A stretch of DNA of 64,000 nt from Sequoia sempervirens (GCA_007258455.2 VDFB02270651.1:493838320-493902319); one strand, 5' to 3'; positions 45,362 through 57,824 are shown, numbered from the stretch's first letter. Program-made: numbers and translations. The notes: a model not told the origin generated them from the letters alone.

Positions 45362-46865
45362 ACACTCATGTTATAGTTAGTTCAAAAAAAAAAAGAGGTT
45401 GAGCTCATTTCAACCCAACCTTACTTCTCTAGATAGTGCCCAAATGCGATAGTAGAATGGAAAAAACATGTTTAAATAACATGAAAATTTTATAACATGT
45501 TTATTTTATAGTCTATTTAAAATAATAAAATTACAAATGTCAAACTCATTTCATTCTAGCCTCAATTCTCTCCAATTCCCAAATGTGATAGTGGAATATC
45601 ACAATATTATTTGTAAACCCTTTGAGTGGATTCAACCTAATACAATGAAACCACAACATCTATAAGTTTGAGGAGGTAATATTTTTATTTTTTAGTAGTT
45701 CAAATAAAATTAAATTTATTTTCATTTATTTGATTCATTTTTTATTGATTTTAAGAATTAAAAATATTTCAACACCCCTAAACACTAATTCACCAAAATA
45801 TATGGAGGAGGAAACTCTTGTTGAAGAGAAAGCACAACCTAACCCTCTTCAAAATCTTTCATTTATTCCTCTCCATCCTTATAAGACAATTTAGAAAAAT
45901 TGTGTGGTAAAATTAAAAATAGCAAGAAAGAACTTTAAGAATTGGTTGACATGTTGAAAATACTAATGCAACTAGCTCACATTAGAGATCCCTTGTCACA
46001 TCATTGTGATATATCATTTCTCATATAAATTTCATTAGTGACCAAAACATATGGTTCTATTCATAAGGAAAAAAAATGAAAATTGTATTTTACATTTTTT
46101 CATCTAAACAAGTAAAAGAGAAAAATAAATATAATTTGTGTATTTTTTATTATTCCAAGAACCAATGCACCTTTTAATGAAAGTTGGAAGAGATTCCCTA
46201 TTCATTGGTGATAACACCAAGGTCAACCCACAATACTGTGTTCCACTTTTTAGCCAAAGTAGGACACTGAAATCAATATTTTTACCAAATTTTCACTTTA
46301 TGAAACCTATGGTAGCTAAACCATTAATAATTTGGAGATGATGTGAACAATTGATTTATGAGGATTTGCATTTAGATTCTAAATATATATTTTTAAAAAT
46401 TTACAAATAAATTGTGTTCATTTTTTATGTAACTTTCAATAACTTATTTTTATAGTAAACAACATTTTAAAATAGTGGTGCATTTATGTCATAACACATA
46501 AATTTTTTATTGAAAGGATAGAATTGTAACTTTTAAAATATAGATTTTTAGTTCATCAATATCTAGTGCATGGATATCTTTTCTTAATTTTTTGTTGCAT
46601 ATTTTATTTTTAATTTTGTTTTCAAAGTCAGAGTAATAATAATTTGGACATAGGTGTATGTTGTAACACATAAATTATTGTGTAACATTGAAATCATTTT
46701 TTTTAAATTTTTCTAAAACAAGGACATCAATACCTAGTGCACACATAATTTTTTGAAAAAAATATCTATTTTTTTATTTTTCTATGTGTATGAAATAAAT
46801 ATCTTGATGTTTGGTGAAAAAACTACATTCACAATAAATTAAACAAAATATAATAATTAAATTTT
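45362..46865. other. AT-rich region without a recognisable gene
   Basis: Short frames only. The stretch at 45800-46330 has a few 60-codon frames with no motif. Confidence 0.5.
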
Positions 46866-46881
46866 AAATACTTAAAATTAT
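46866..46881. repeat. 16-bp target site duplication (left)
   Basis: AAATACTTAAAATTAT is repeated perfectly at 47026-47041, flanking the SINE. Confidence 0.9.
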
Positions 46882-47025
46882 GCCGGTATTGGCATGGTGT
46901 GATGGTTTATAGGTGGCATTGTTGTTCTTTCCACCAAGGTTCAAACCCCGTTGGGGTGGTATTGTTGAATGGTTGTATCCGGTTCATAGCTCCGGTCAAA
47001 AGCATTTACCCCTTGAATAAAAATA
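46882..47025 (+). mobile_element. tRNA-derived SINE, 144 bp
   Basis: The head has a pol III A box TGGCATGGTGTGATGG (46890-46905) and B box AGGTTCAAACCCC (46937-46949), spaced as in tRNA genes. It is followed by a short unrelated body and an A-rich AATAAAAATAA tail. A perfect 16-bp direct repeat flanks it, the hallmark of LINE-driven insertion. The SINE family is not identified. The perfect duplication suggests a fairly recent insertion relative to the decayed surroundings. Confidence 0.88.
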
Positions 47026-47041
47026 AAATACTTAAAATTAT

Positions 47042-47559
47042 ACTTTTTGGAAAGCTTATAATAAGGGCTACATACTTACAAAATATAATTTCTAAATAAA
47101 TTTATTTTATCTCTCAAAGGGTAAAGAAAAAGTGTTTTTTTTGTCACCATTTTAATAGGTGCGAAGAAGACTCCATTGCGGGTATGATTTAAGATTAGAG
47201 GTGTATGATTATTTTCTCAATGAGATTCCAAATAATTTTGATATATGAAATTTTTTGGGTAAATACAAATACTTTACACATGATAGGGAGGAGGCACATC
47301 ATTGCCAAGACCATATACCAAGACCCCTAGGCAGGCCATACATTTAAAATATGATGACCACTTTTATTGTGAAGGAGAGTGTTGAGATGGAGACTTTACA
47401 TTCAATCCATTCCCTCACACAAACATTATTGTAGTATTTAGCAAGTCATTTTCATATGGTGATGAAGGTGATGCTTCTAAGTTTTGATAGTGAGTTCATC
47501 TTTACCATACTTATCTATCTATCTATGAGTTTAGGTATGAGAGATTTAGGATGTCAAAC
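47042..47559. other. Region without a recognisable gene
   Basis: AT-rich with no motif. A small ATCT microsatellite lies near 47513. Confidence 0.45.
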
Positions 47560-48210
47560 ATTGAATGCTGATGATCCATGGTGGTCAAACAATGTTCCTC
47601 CCCTTATGAAGAAACAAGACTAGGATGATATGTAAGATGCATTCCCATTCATGAAAGGAAGATGTGGGAAGAAAGATGATGTCTGATATCATCAAAGAAT
47701 GCTCAAGTGTCTCCATGTTGGTGCCAAAAGTTGTCACCCTCTAAAAAAGAACTCTAGGATACACTGTCAAAGAAGAAAATCCAAAATTTTTGATAAAAAT
47801 TTTTAGAACATGATCTAAAGATAAAGATACCTCCTCTAAATACAAAGAAGACTCCTCCAAATGTTGTCCAAAATAATCCACACTCATGCCAAATTGGAAA
47901 GGATGATCATGTAGATAATGAATGAGAGGGTCAAAGTGTTCCATCACAACAATTGAAGAAGGATCATCTCCATCAAAGATAAGATAAATGAAATCAATGG
48001 TGTATCCCAAGCCTAAAATCTAGGACTCTGAAAAAAAACTAGCAATGTTTGTCAAGTACTCATTCCAAGTAGCCATCTTTGGAAGATGATGATTGGACTA
48101 CTACATTGAATCACAAGGAGCCAAAACTATGGAATCACAAGCATCCTCAAGTACAATAGTAGAAGGAGATGGAACATCAAAACATGTCACTTGAACCTTA
48201 GAAGATGAAA
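47560..48210 (-). pseudogene. Decayed ORF of an unidentified retroelement
   Basis: One minus frame from about 48205 to 47741 has few stops and reads as an acidic, aromatic-rich protein (for example MATWNEYLTNIASFF, MEHFDPLIHYLHDH, FGMSVDYFGQHLEES). It lacks gag-pol motifs. Its end, FIKNFGFSSL, resembles LFLQNFNTFN in the minus-strand reading at 51994, so the two may be parts of one element family separated by later insertions. Confidence 0.4.
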
Positions 48211-48479
48211 GTATACCAAGATTCAAACGACCATATTGAATATCCTCAAAAGTGTCCACACAAGATGATTTAATGTGGACATCTATCTATCGATGCAACG
48301 ATTGTTGGTATGGGCCAAATTACGCTTGATCCATGAAGTGTTGAAGCATAATGGAGCCACCAATACTCAAATCTCAACAAGATCGATCAAACAAGATTAA
48401 AACCAAACATTTCATCAAAACCTAACATACTAAAATATGAAAGCTATCAAAACATCTACTCTAATCCATTCAAAATTTA

Positions 48480-49727
48480 TCTTGTTGTGGAATTGGTGTC
48501 GCGTTGATGTGGATCGATGACCCTTTCCCAATCCCATGATAAGTGAGCTTGTTTCAATCGATTCTATGGAAGGGAATCGATGAAACCATGGTGTTTGGTG
48601 TATAAAAAACCTAAATTATGTAAAAATGAACATGATGCAAGATAAGTTATCATGATTTTATGCTATAAATGATCTAATTATGCAATTTCTAAGCTAATAC
48701 TAAGCTAATCTAAGCTAATTTAAGCTAATTTAAGCTAAAATGATGCTAAAAGATGAAAAAACTAATTTATTTTACAAACTAAGATGGATGCATGGAAGCC
48801 ATTAATGAAAGCTTGAAGCTAATATGCAATGAAATGAACTAAAACAAGCTAAAATAGTGAGTAAAAGATAAGAAAATATGTGAGTGAATTTAATTGCATA
48901 AGTTTGCAATAAAAGATGGATTCATTTGTCTCCAAATAGTGATCTATTGATAGGAGAGAAAATGAGAAATGAATGGTTGAGATCAAAAATCTTAATCAAC
49001 GGTTCAAGATGAAGGAAATGAGAGGCTTGGATCATGGATTCTCATCAATGGATGAGAATGCAAGATGGAAGTTAATCAAAGGCTCACACTTTCCTCAAAC
49101 AAACATACTTTTGACCTGCTCACATAGGTCAAAGGTAACTTGCTTAGGAGGTTAAAGGGTTAACTTGCATTTGAAGCTAAGTGGTTGATTGGAGGAGAGA
49201 GAATATTCCTTAGAATATTCCATTAGGGTGAGGAAAAAGGGATTTTATAAATTAAAACAAAGTTTTAATTATGTAAAATGGATAAAGAATATTCCATGGG
49301 AATATTCCCTTTGATTAGAAGAAAATTAGTATAGTTGCTAATTAAACAAGGTTTACTTTATGCAATTAGGGAATTAGAAGAATTTAAGAGACATTTATTA
49401 AATTAGATGATTTAATAAATAAGGGAGGGGTGATGAAATGATATTTAATTAAATAACATAGGGTTATTTAATTAAATAAGATGACTTAGGAGATTGAATT
49501 AAATATTTTTATTTATTTAATTTAATGAGATGAAGTGTTAGTGTGAAAAGAGATGAATTAACCTAATTTAAATTAATTAGGTGAAATGGATGAAAAATGA
49601 TGCAATTAATTAATTACCTAGGCTAATTAAATCAATTAAGAGAAAAGAGGATGGATTAAGAGGAAATGGTGTTAATAAATCTGATTTAAGTGTATGACAT
49701 CGATTAGGACATTTTTCAATGTCTACA
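48480..49727 (-). repeat. Diverged LTR related to the 12.3 kb element's LTR
   Basis: It ends at 49727 with CAATGTCTACA, as do the 24655-25763 and 35822-36929 LTRs (GCATGTCTACA). It shares GACCCTTTCCCAATCCCATGATAAG (about 48519) with their CCCTTTCCCAACCCTTGCTAAG, and the same style of ATTTAATTAAATAA tracts. The other boundary is unclear. A run of AAGCTAATTT-like words lies at 48691-48745. No internal region was identified, so it may be a solo or truncated LTR. Confidence 0.45.
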
Positions 49728-50170
49728 CTATCAGATCATAAGGAGAAAAATATGAGAAGGTGTAGATATGATATTGGTGATCAACCTCCCAAACTACAAC
49801 TATATATTTGCTATGTAAATCTCATATTATGAAAGAATCGGGTATGAAATCAACACTCTTGCTTGTTGCACCATGTGTGATTTGATAGATAGAAAGGATA
49901 TTGTTGAAAATTAAGGAACACAAAGAACACCATTAAATAATCCATCATCCATTTCAATGGATCCCTTCCCACAAATAAACATATATGTGTTGCTAGCCAT
50001 CGTGATATGTGGTGATGAACAAGTATCAAATGAAGCAAACACATTCTCTAATAAATCCATGTGATGTGAGGCTCCTAAATCATTTAACTACTTCTCCAAC
50101 TTATAATTTCTAACTACAAGAAGTTATTTCCCCTTGAGTTTATCAAAATTTGATGAAGAAGAAAAATATG
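49728..50170. other. No recognisable gene
   Basis: Short frames only; no motif seen. Confidence 0.45.
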
Positions 50171-50985
50171 TGTTAGGATAGGTGACATTATAATTGCTAT
50201 CCTAAGTTGATATTATGTTCCTCCACATTCTTTGGAAAGTTTCCTAGAGGACATGAGAGGAAAAATATTTATTATTTATTTTTCCTATGACAAATTGTAA
50301 TTACATCCATAGAGGTAGACCCACTATAGTGATGGTTACAAAGCATCTCAGGAGAATATTCCATCTAGGTGTCCACTTTCTAGGTGGGGACCACCCAAAA
50401 GTGTATGTTCTTACTTGTTGACTTGCATTATTTACATGTTCTAAGTATGAGCTATTAGAGCCATAAGAGAGTAATGGAGTACTCGGGTTAGACCAATTGT
50501 GATTGGCTATGGTTTAGGTGCCCATGTGAAGCCCATGTGATCATTTAATAATTTTCACCATGTTTATGGGCTATCCACTAAGAGGGGCATGGTTTGTTCC
50601 AATTGATTTATGGTTGGTTTTCTTGGATACCATAGTGGTATTATCTCCCACAAATCTCTATTTATTGGAGCCTTGAGATAGTGGTTTCATAGTTTCTATT
50701 GATTGGTTGTCCAAGTAAAGAAGTGCTGCTGAAATTTAGAGAGTTTTGTATTGATGTGTACTTCATTTTAACATTAATATAAGCATTGCATATCTTTGTG
50801 TGTGGATTTTTTTCCCATAAGGGTTTCTCCATGTATATCTTGTGTCACTTGTGGTATTTTTTTTTTCTTTCATTCTTGGATATGCTAATCATATAATCAC
50901 ACAATTGGTAATCTTGAATACATAATTTCAGATTTGCAATAACATCATTAAGTTCATATTTCTCCAAGTTTCACCTTGATATCCA
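50171..50985 (+). repeat. 5' LTR of a truncated copia element
   Basis: It starts TGTTAGGATAGG and ends GATATCCA, followed within five bases by an initiator tRNA-Met primer site and then a gag ORF. No second LTR was found, so the element is truncated. Confidence 0.65.
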
Positions 50986-50990
50986 AAATT

Positions 50991-51002
50991 TGGTATCAGA
51001 GC
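50991..51002 (+). promoter_or_regulatory. Primer binding site, tRNA-iMet
   Basis: TGGTATCAGAGC is an exact standard copia primer site. Confidence 0.9.
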
Positions 51003-51106
51003 TAACGTTTCTGTTGAGAGAGGGACACTTTTCTCTTAATTGTTGAAGGTTTTTTGGCTACAGTGGGAGCTTTTGCTTTGTGGGTTTTGTAGATTTGTGA
51101 AGAAGA

Positions 51107-51870
51107 TTGAAAACCATGGCTTCTACCTCCCATCTAGATATTGAGAAATTCAATGGAATTGGTTATGAGATGTGGAAGTTGAAGATGGAGGATCTCCTTG
51201 AAGAGAGATATCAGTGGTTGGCAGTTTCAAATGAAAAGAAACCATCCAACGTGTCTGATGAAGATTGGAAGAAAATATACAAGAAGGCATGAGAAATCAT
51301 TCGGTTGTGTCTTTTATATTTTTTCCTCTTGAATGTTTCAAAAGAATCTACCACATAAAAGTTGTGGAAGAGGATAGGTGACATTTATCAAACTAAAATT
51401 CTAACTAATAAATTGTATTTCAAAATATTTTTATATTCTTTGAAAATTAAGGATGGTGATTGTTGCAAAATATGGTTATAATTCAAATTGTATATGTAGA
51501 TGTTAAGATAGAAGAAGAAGATAAATGCATATTGTTGCTTTTTCCTTTACCCAAATCTTGGGAAAATCTAATTGTTACCATAAGTGGTGGTGGTGTAGAG
51601 CCAAAGATGGATAATCTCATTGCTACACTTATTTCAAAAGAAATGAGAAGAAATTCCATGAATGCAGGCTCCCAAGATTCCTTGCATATGAAAGGAAGGT
51701 GCAAAGATAAAGGACCTAAAGGGGATAAGAAGTTAGAAAAGTCTAAAGGATGTTCTAAAACCCCTAAGAAGAGCAGAACAAAGTGTTGTAATTATGGTAA
51801 GAGATGGGATGTGAAGAAGGTGTACAAAACCAAGAAAAAGAGTTCAGATACTTCCACAAAAATTCCTTAG
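51107..51870 (+). pseudogene. gag: copia Gag, truncated (no pol)
   Basis: It starts at ATG 51107 or the in-frame ATG at 51116. It contains IEKFNGIGYEMWKLKMEDLL, the typical copia gag opening. After decay at 51293-51459, the segment 51460-51870 has EDKCILLLFPLPKSWENL and a K/S-rich tail leading to CCNYGKRWDVKKVY, which sits where the CCHC knuckle should be but has lost the His and last Cys. The element ends here. The sequence beyond about 51877 belongs to a minus-strand element. Confidence 0.8.
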
Positions 51871-51994
51871 GAGATCTACAAATAGGAGAGGATGCCTCTA
51901 ATAAATCATCTAGGGCATCATCTAACATATCAAATTCTTCCTTAGAAAAATAAATATTGAAAGTATTAAAATTTTGAAGAAAAAGATCTGACAT
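51764..51994 (-). pseudogene. Start of a minus-strand LTR-element ORF
   Basis: The ATG at 51994-51992 lies only six bases past a primer-like site. The reading begins MSDLFLQNFNTFNIYFS and continues acidic (FDMLDDALDDLLEASS) to about 51880. The part overlapping the copia gag tail below 51880 is probably spurious. The position directly after the LTR suggests the first ORF of an LTR element. The domain is not recognised. Confidence 0.4.
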
Positions 51995-52000
51995 GATTTT

Positions 52001-52018
52001 TTCACGTCGGGTTTACCA
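52001..52018 (-). promoter_or_regulatory. Candidate primer binding site
   Basis: TGGTAAACCCGACGTGAA on the minus strand lies three bases inside the LTR end. It is nearly the same as TGGTGAACCCGATGTGAA at 54542-54559 on the + strand. The tRNA was not assigned. Confidence 0.65.
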
Positions 52019-52021
52019 AAA

Positions 52022-53265
52022 TGTAAAGGAGGGTATTCTCTACTCCCAAGTCACAAGAAAAATAGGGTCTAAAGGGAGTGAATAGTCCTCACTCACCTCA
52101 ATATACCAAGCTCAAGTGATAGAGGTACAAGATGAAAGAGATTGCAAAAACATATTTGAAGGAGAGTTTTTGATATGCTTTTGGATGATGGACTTCAAGG
52201 ACCGAAAGAGCAGATTACACACATCTCTAGAATGAGTCAACCAACTCTCGACCAGATGATGTCAATGAAGGAATCGAATGACAGTGTGACATGTTGTCCT
52301 CTTAGTGATGTGTTGGCATCTTGTACAGATGGAGAGTTAGACTTGTAAACAAAAACTCACAAAGTCTACTATCTATCTAGAATTCAAAGTTTGACTATTT
52401 TACTAAGTTGACAAAAAGCTAAAATGAAAGGAGATGACAACAAGAATAATACTTTATTAATCTATACTAAATTGATCAAATTGAAAAATAAGGTAAGATA
52501 TCGACTCATGAAAGGTCCTATTGTCATATCACAAATAAATAGATGAGACAAGATATCCATGGAGAGCTAGATAGATAGAAAGATAGAAAGTAGACAAGAC
52601 GTATAGTAAAATAGACAAGACACATGATAAAAGAAAACCCCGCTATGGAGGAGAACCCATATCACAAATAAATAGATGACAAGATATGTTAGAAAATAGA
52701 CAAGAACTATAATGCAACAAAAGAGTGTTAACAATAGTATGTGGCTCCCTCTTAGCTTGATAGATGAGACACTAAATTCTTTCAAGAGAGTCTTAGTTTT
52801 TGATGAGATGTGAATCTGGTATAGCTTCATCATAGAGAAGAGATGTAGAAGAGAAGAGAGTGAGAAATAAACTTTGAGTGCAAAATGATAAGAATGTTCA
52901 TGAGAATGAAGGTGAAAAGGAGATTTTTGTGAAGTTGTATGGGTGGGAAGAGCCACTGTACCCATGACTTTTCCATGATGACACGTGTCATGGGAAAGGT
53001 TTTCAAGATTCCTTCATTTAAACTTAGAAATTTTGGGGATGATAGAATGCTATGCAGATGTCTATGTGTCATTCAAGCATCCAAATCACAACTTTACAAG
53101 AAATGTGGAAAACTACAAATGCTTCATCATTGTCCCTTATGGAGTTGAAATCATGAAATTTTGACTCATATGGTTCTTGTCATAAATGTGGCTAGGCACC
53201 ATAAATACATTGGGCTAAATGTGCAAGTGTAAAATTGCCACATGGTGCAATTTTATGACACTACA
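52022..53265 (-). repeat. Minus-strand LTR (TGTA...TACA)
   Basis: On the minus strand it would start TGTAGTGTCATAAAATTG at 53265 and end CCTTTACA at 52022, with the primer-like site just beyond. Its length of about 1.24 kb is similar to the neighbouring + LTR, but the sequences are unrelated. The start is inferred from TG/CA symmetry only, since no second copy exists in the window. Confidence 0.45.
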
Positions 53266-53274
53266 TATACTAAT

Positions 53275-54537
53275 TGTATAGGAGTGAATTTGCACTCCTT
53301 ATGAAAATTCCCTTTTTTTCCTTCTCCACTTTATAAAAACCAAGTTCAGAGGCTTTATTCCACCTAAGCCCACTGCTTGCATCCCACTTGGCACCTATTT
53401 TGAGCGTTGGTGGAGGTGTTTCTATCGGGGATTCCCACACGGTGTGTAGATGTCCGCATGGTGCACTTATGTCCCTAGTAGATTCCTACAACTGAACCTA
53501 TAGAGGTGTTACACTTCTCATTAGGAGTGAAGTTTAAACACCCTCTTCAGCCAACTGACTTGAATATGGACATTCTTCTTCATCTCTCCTTCTTATTCAC
53601 TCCTTCAACAAGCATTTCATCCTCTAAGCATTCAATTCATCTTCTACAATCACTTCACAAGCTTCAACACACTCTTTTGCATCCACTTCAAGCTTTCAAG
53701 CAACATTCTTGTGCCTCATTGCAGGAAATACATCACTCCATCACTTCGGTAGAGCAAGTTAGGGAAAAAACTATTGCAGTAGAGGCTCAAGTACTCTCAT
53801 TTTCTCCCCCAAGTAGCCTTGAGTTCTCTTGGTGGAGGTGGTAATCTCCCTTTCCTCTCCTCTATCACTTGGCTGAGTAAACACATTTACAGTTTTGTAG
53901 TGCTTTAGTGCTCTTTAAAACATTGTTTTCTTTATCTTGCTTTCTTGGTCGTCCGTGTAGGTGGAAACACCTAAACAGGGGTCTGACTAAGGAAGACCCC
54001 TATATAGCCACCCAACATTTTTCTCTCTCTCTCTTGTGTGTAGGTGGACGTGCTTTGCAGAGCTAGATGGAAAATGGATTCTTTTACGAAATCATCTTCG
54101 GCACCCTAGCTTTGGTATATTTTCTTTATCACATTCACTTGTACTTCTTGTATTTCATAGTGTTGTTTTTCTCTTTTAGAAGTCGTTAGCTAGGTTGCTA
54201 GCTTGTTTTCTAATAGTTCACGTTGTACTTTCAGTCCTCTTGTCATACAGATGCCAGGGCACCTGAGAGACACTAGCGCATTGCGTTGTCATTCCAAAAT
54301 TGCACTCTCATCCTCAGACAAAGAGCTATCTGAGATATAGTGTTGAGCTCAAAAACCAGCTTTCCTAGCCTCATTTCAAATCTCAGGATTATAGAGTGGT
54401 TGCAAGACTTTATAGTCCTCATCATTCTCATCCTCACATCCTAACATCTTGCTAAGCTGAGGTAAGTTAGGACAGCCTTCTGTATCTTGGCCCTTTTTGG
54501 CCTAGGGCCTTGCACATGGTGGTCCCCCTCACTTACA
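53275..54537 (+). repeat. LTR of a gypsy-type element (second copy at 63321)
   Basis: It starts TGTATAGGAGTG and ends CACTTACA. About 680 bases align with 63321-64000 (shared CCCACTGCTTGCATCCCACTT, AACAAGCATTTCATCCTCTA). A small inverted repeat GGAGTG-x6-CACTCC near the start is conserved in both copies. A TATA-like CTTTATAAAAACC lies at about 53330. A primer-like site follows. Confidence 0.8.
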
Positions 54538-54541
54538 TTTT

Positions 54542-54560
54542 TGGTGAACCCGATGTGAAC
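54542..54560 (+). promoter_or_regulatory. Candidate primer binding site
   Basis: TGGTGAACCCGATGTGAAC starts four bases after the LTR. It matches the minus-strand site at 52001-52018 except for two bases. Confidence 0.65.
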
Positions 54561-54822
54561 CATTTTGGTTCCATTTTGTGATACTGACAGCTCCTTTCCT
54601 TGTACTCTAGGAGTGTTTTAGGTGTGAGTGTTGTGAGGTTATTTCCTTGCAACCCAACTTGTGACCCCTAGTTGGCATAGTTGGAAGGTTCCAAAGGTAT
54701 TGCATAATGAAACCTTAATTGGGCCACTATTTTATCCTTTTACCTTTAGGGACTCTATGAAAGTATTGTCTATTGTGTGAATGGCCTCCTTCCTACATCA
54801 ACCTATCCCCTATGCGTAGCCT

Positions 54823-56820
54823 ATGGACAGTGGTACTAGTATAACCTTTACTTCACATGACCTACCAATGGGTTTTTATAGGGAACCATCTCCTCTCTAT
54901 ATCCCTATGTGGATCAATGGAAACATCATATCAGGTGTTATCGTTGATCTGACGTCGCAAGTAAACATCATAACTGAGGAGATTATGTTGATCAACTTCT
55001 TACATAAAGATGGGTATGATGCACCCATGAGTACCATCTGCACACATGATAGGCTTTTGTGCCTCCTTTAGGTAGTATTGTCCTATTGGTCCTGGTGGGA
55101 CCTAGATTTGTGAACCTCTTGTTTGAAATTATCCATGGGTTGAGTTCTTTAGGGTGAAATTGGGTATCCCTTGGTTGGTGGTGATGAATGTGGTACCCTT
55201 TTCATGCATACATGTTTAAAATTTATCCATGGGGTTTTGTACACATAATCCACAACATTGGTTATAGACCACCAATTTTGCTTATGATAGCTACTCCTTG
55301 GACTACTCTTGGCCCATGCCCGATGGTCCTCTTCTACCTAGGATGAACCTTCTACATCAAACATATGAGAATTATAAGAAAGGGCACATTAGGCCGAAAG
55401 TGAGGTACCCTCCCTTGCCTTATGTTGTTTCACATAGGGCTTGCTTAAAGGCTGACAGTGATGCCACTAAGGCACGAAAGAAGGAAGAAGAGAAGAGGTC
55501 TCGAGATCCTCCTTATTCCTCTTTTGATGGTCAGTATAATGCTTCTTCTCACTCTATTGTGGTACCATTAGGTTCTACTCCTTGTCTATAAGAGAATCAT
55601 ATGCTGCCCACTTGGCGAAATCCTAAGCATCCCGTGTTCAAACTTCATGTTTTGTCGATCGAGCCTAGACCCGTTCGGTACAATAGGAAGAAGGTCTCTC
55701 ATGGAGAGTCCTCTTTGTCTTGACCTTCACTACCTCCTACCACTCCTGATCCCAAAGCAATGAATGGGAAGAGGCCCGCTACTGAGGCACTTGAGCTGAC
55801 TCCCCTTGCTGCTCCTCAACCTTTCCCTCCTACTCCCATTCAGGAATCCATTCCTCTGTCGGAAACAAGTATAGTAGACATTCCCATGGGGTAGTAGGAG
55901 CCTTTTATTCCTTTGTAGTCTCTAACTTCTAGCTCAATGAGTTGTAGAAACCTCTTTGTGTGTGAGCGCAAGTGTCAAAGAAAGGCTCTCTTGGCTGAGC
56001 AGGCCGCTTCGTAAACGAAGGAGGAAGAAATGACCACCCTTGTTTTAGGGCCTCCTGTGGTGTCTTCCTCTCCCCTTCCTTCTACCTCTCTTCAGTCTAG
56101 TTCTACAATGCTTTTAGCTTCCACTATGAGTATGAATGTGCCTAACCCCAAGGGGGTACAAGTGTTCATCACTCCTTCAGTGGAGCCGCCTTTGCCAATG
56201 TTTGTTCTAGATATCCAACCTTTCCCGAAACCCATGGATATGACTAATACCTCAATTGTATATGTTGTGGTTCTTTCCTCCTCTTCCTCTGCACCTCTTG
56301 CTTTGTCTCTGGGGATTTCATTTCCTCCAACAAAGCAAAAGGTGGAGTGTGGTCCTTCTAATAGTGAAGGATGTAGGAGGAGCCTGCCTTCTATGCAAGG
56401 TGGCCCCACGTTGACTTGTTCTATCTTGGTGACGAAACCGGTCCCAACTTCCCCTAAGTTTGTCAATGATCTTGAGTCATTCAGAGAGCCTAGCGGTGAA
56501 TCTCGGGCGTAGCCTACCTCGTCCACTAAAGTTAGACACAACGCTCCTGTGGGGTGCATGTTTTACTCTATGGATGAAGTCTCGGCCTTGTCAACGATCT
56601 TCATGAATTCACTGACCTTAGCTCCACAAGAGCTCATGGAGAGGACCTCAAGGGGCCTTCTTCCTTAGCCCTTATTGTGGGATGGTTGGATGCTCCTCCT
56701 CTTAACATCCCACCAGTGTAGGTTCATCCTCCTTTCTCCTACAATAGCCTAGAGTGTGAATTAGATGACCTCTTATTCGATCAATGTTAGGAGGAGACCT
56801 CTTCTTAATCTTGTGTGTCT
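54823..56820 (+). pseudogene. gypsy-type protease relic and proline/serine-rich region
   Basis: At 54823-55071 the reading FTSHDLPMGF, PLYIPMWINGNIISG and VIVDLTSQVNIITEE matches the aspartic protease region of plant Ty3/gypsy elements, but the D-x-G active site has become D-L-T. After this come decayed frames: 55298-55591 (basic KARKKEEEKRSRD), then 56030-56512, which is P/S/V-rich. No zinc knuckle upstream and no RT, RNase H or integrase downstream could be found. The protease assignment resembles the relic near 3355, which also reads D-L-T. The remainder is unassigned. Confidence 0.5.
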
Positions 56821-57824
56821 GTGTGTTTTGTGATGTGTTCCCCCATGATCATGTTGTGTGTTCCTCGATGACCCTCATCACCATTGTTGGTGCCTAGATA
56901 CAGGCATGGTTTTTGTGTCATAAACCATTATTTATTGGTATTATCATTCTTCCATGTTTATGCTTGATTTTTGATAAATTGGGGATGATGCAAAGTGTTG
57001 GGAGCATTTAGGCTTCCCTTCCATGTTGACCCAATTTTTTATTTTTACTTTTTTCTCCATGCATTCTTCCTAATCTAGTTGGGGATTGATGATATTTTTC
57101 CTTGCACCGTGGTTACCTATTATAAATATGAGCTCAGATAGATCTTGTTGTGTAGTTTTTGCACACACGCCCCGCTGAAAGCAGGGACCCTCTTTCGCTT
57201 TGGTTTTTGGTGTCTTGGCCCTTTGATTTTGAGGATTAACTTTTCCTTGGCATGTGCTTAAATGTTTATTTTAATTGGCTAAGTGATTCCCCTAAGTTAT
57301 TCATTGAAAATCTTAAGTTCTGGTGAATTTTGGGTTTTTACCCCGATTCGAGATTTTCCACCCCAGCCAAATTTTCCTAGATCCTGCTAGACTCCAGCTG
57401 AATGCCATGGTTTGGAGATTTTTGTTCTTTGCGGAATTCTATGTAGGCCAGATTTTTTTGAATTTCATCCTATCGTCGGGTTCCTAGATTTTCCTAGCTA
57501 TCTTGATGACAACATTAATGTCATTTGTACGATTGGAAAGGGATGTATTTAACCGATCTCTGGAGGCTTTTGTGCCATTATCCTTTATTTTATGTGATCG
57601 ATTGAGCTATGGGGTACATTCTTGGAGTATTGGATTTGATTTGGAGCATTGATTTTGTGAATTGTGTATTTTGGTGGTGACTTCCTGTGCATTTCTGTTG
57701 TTGTCTTTGCTTAGCACCATTAAACTCGCAAATGTTATCTCTGGGTTTTATTTTCATTTCATCATGGTACGTATATGATTTCCCTACTTTTGATTGATAT
57801 GAGTTAGTCCTTAACTGTGCTAGG
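56821..57824. other. Non-coding stretch before the long + ORF
   Basis: A TGTTGGGAGCATTTAGGC at 56996, a TATTATAAATATGAG at about 57118 and purine-containing TTGGGGATGATG before 56996 give LTR-like character, but the sequence does not align with the 61136-62260 LTR beyond the first ~20 bases. The 5' LTR of the following element is therefore not identified. Confidence 0.4.

Noticed and set aside
56996..57824. 5' LTR of the copy B element starting TGTTGGGAGC
   Set aside because: Similarity to the 3' LTR stops after about 20 bases and the end of the interval does not match ATCATCAACA.
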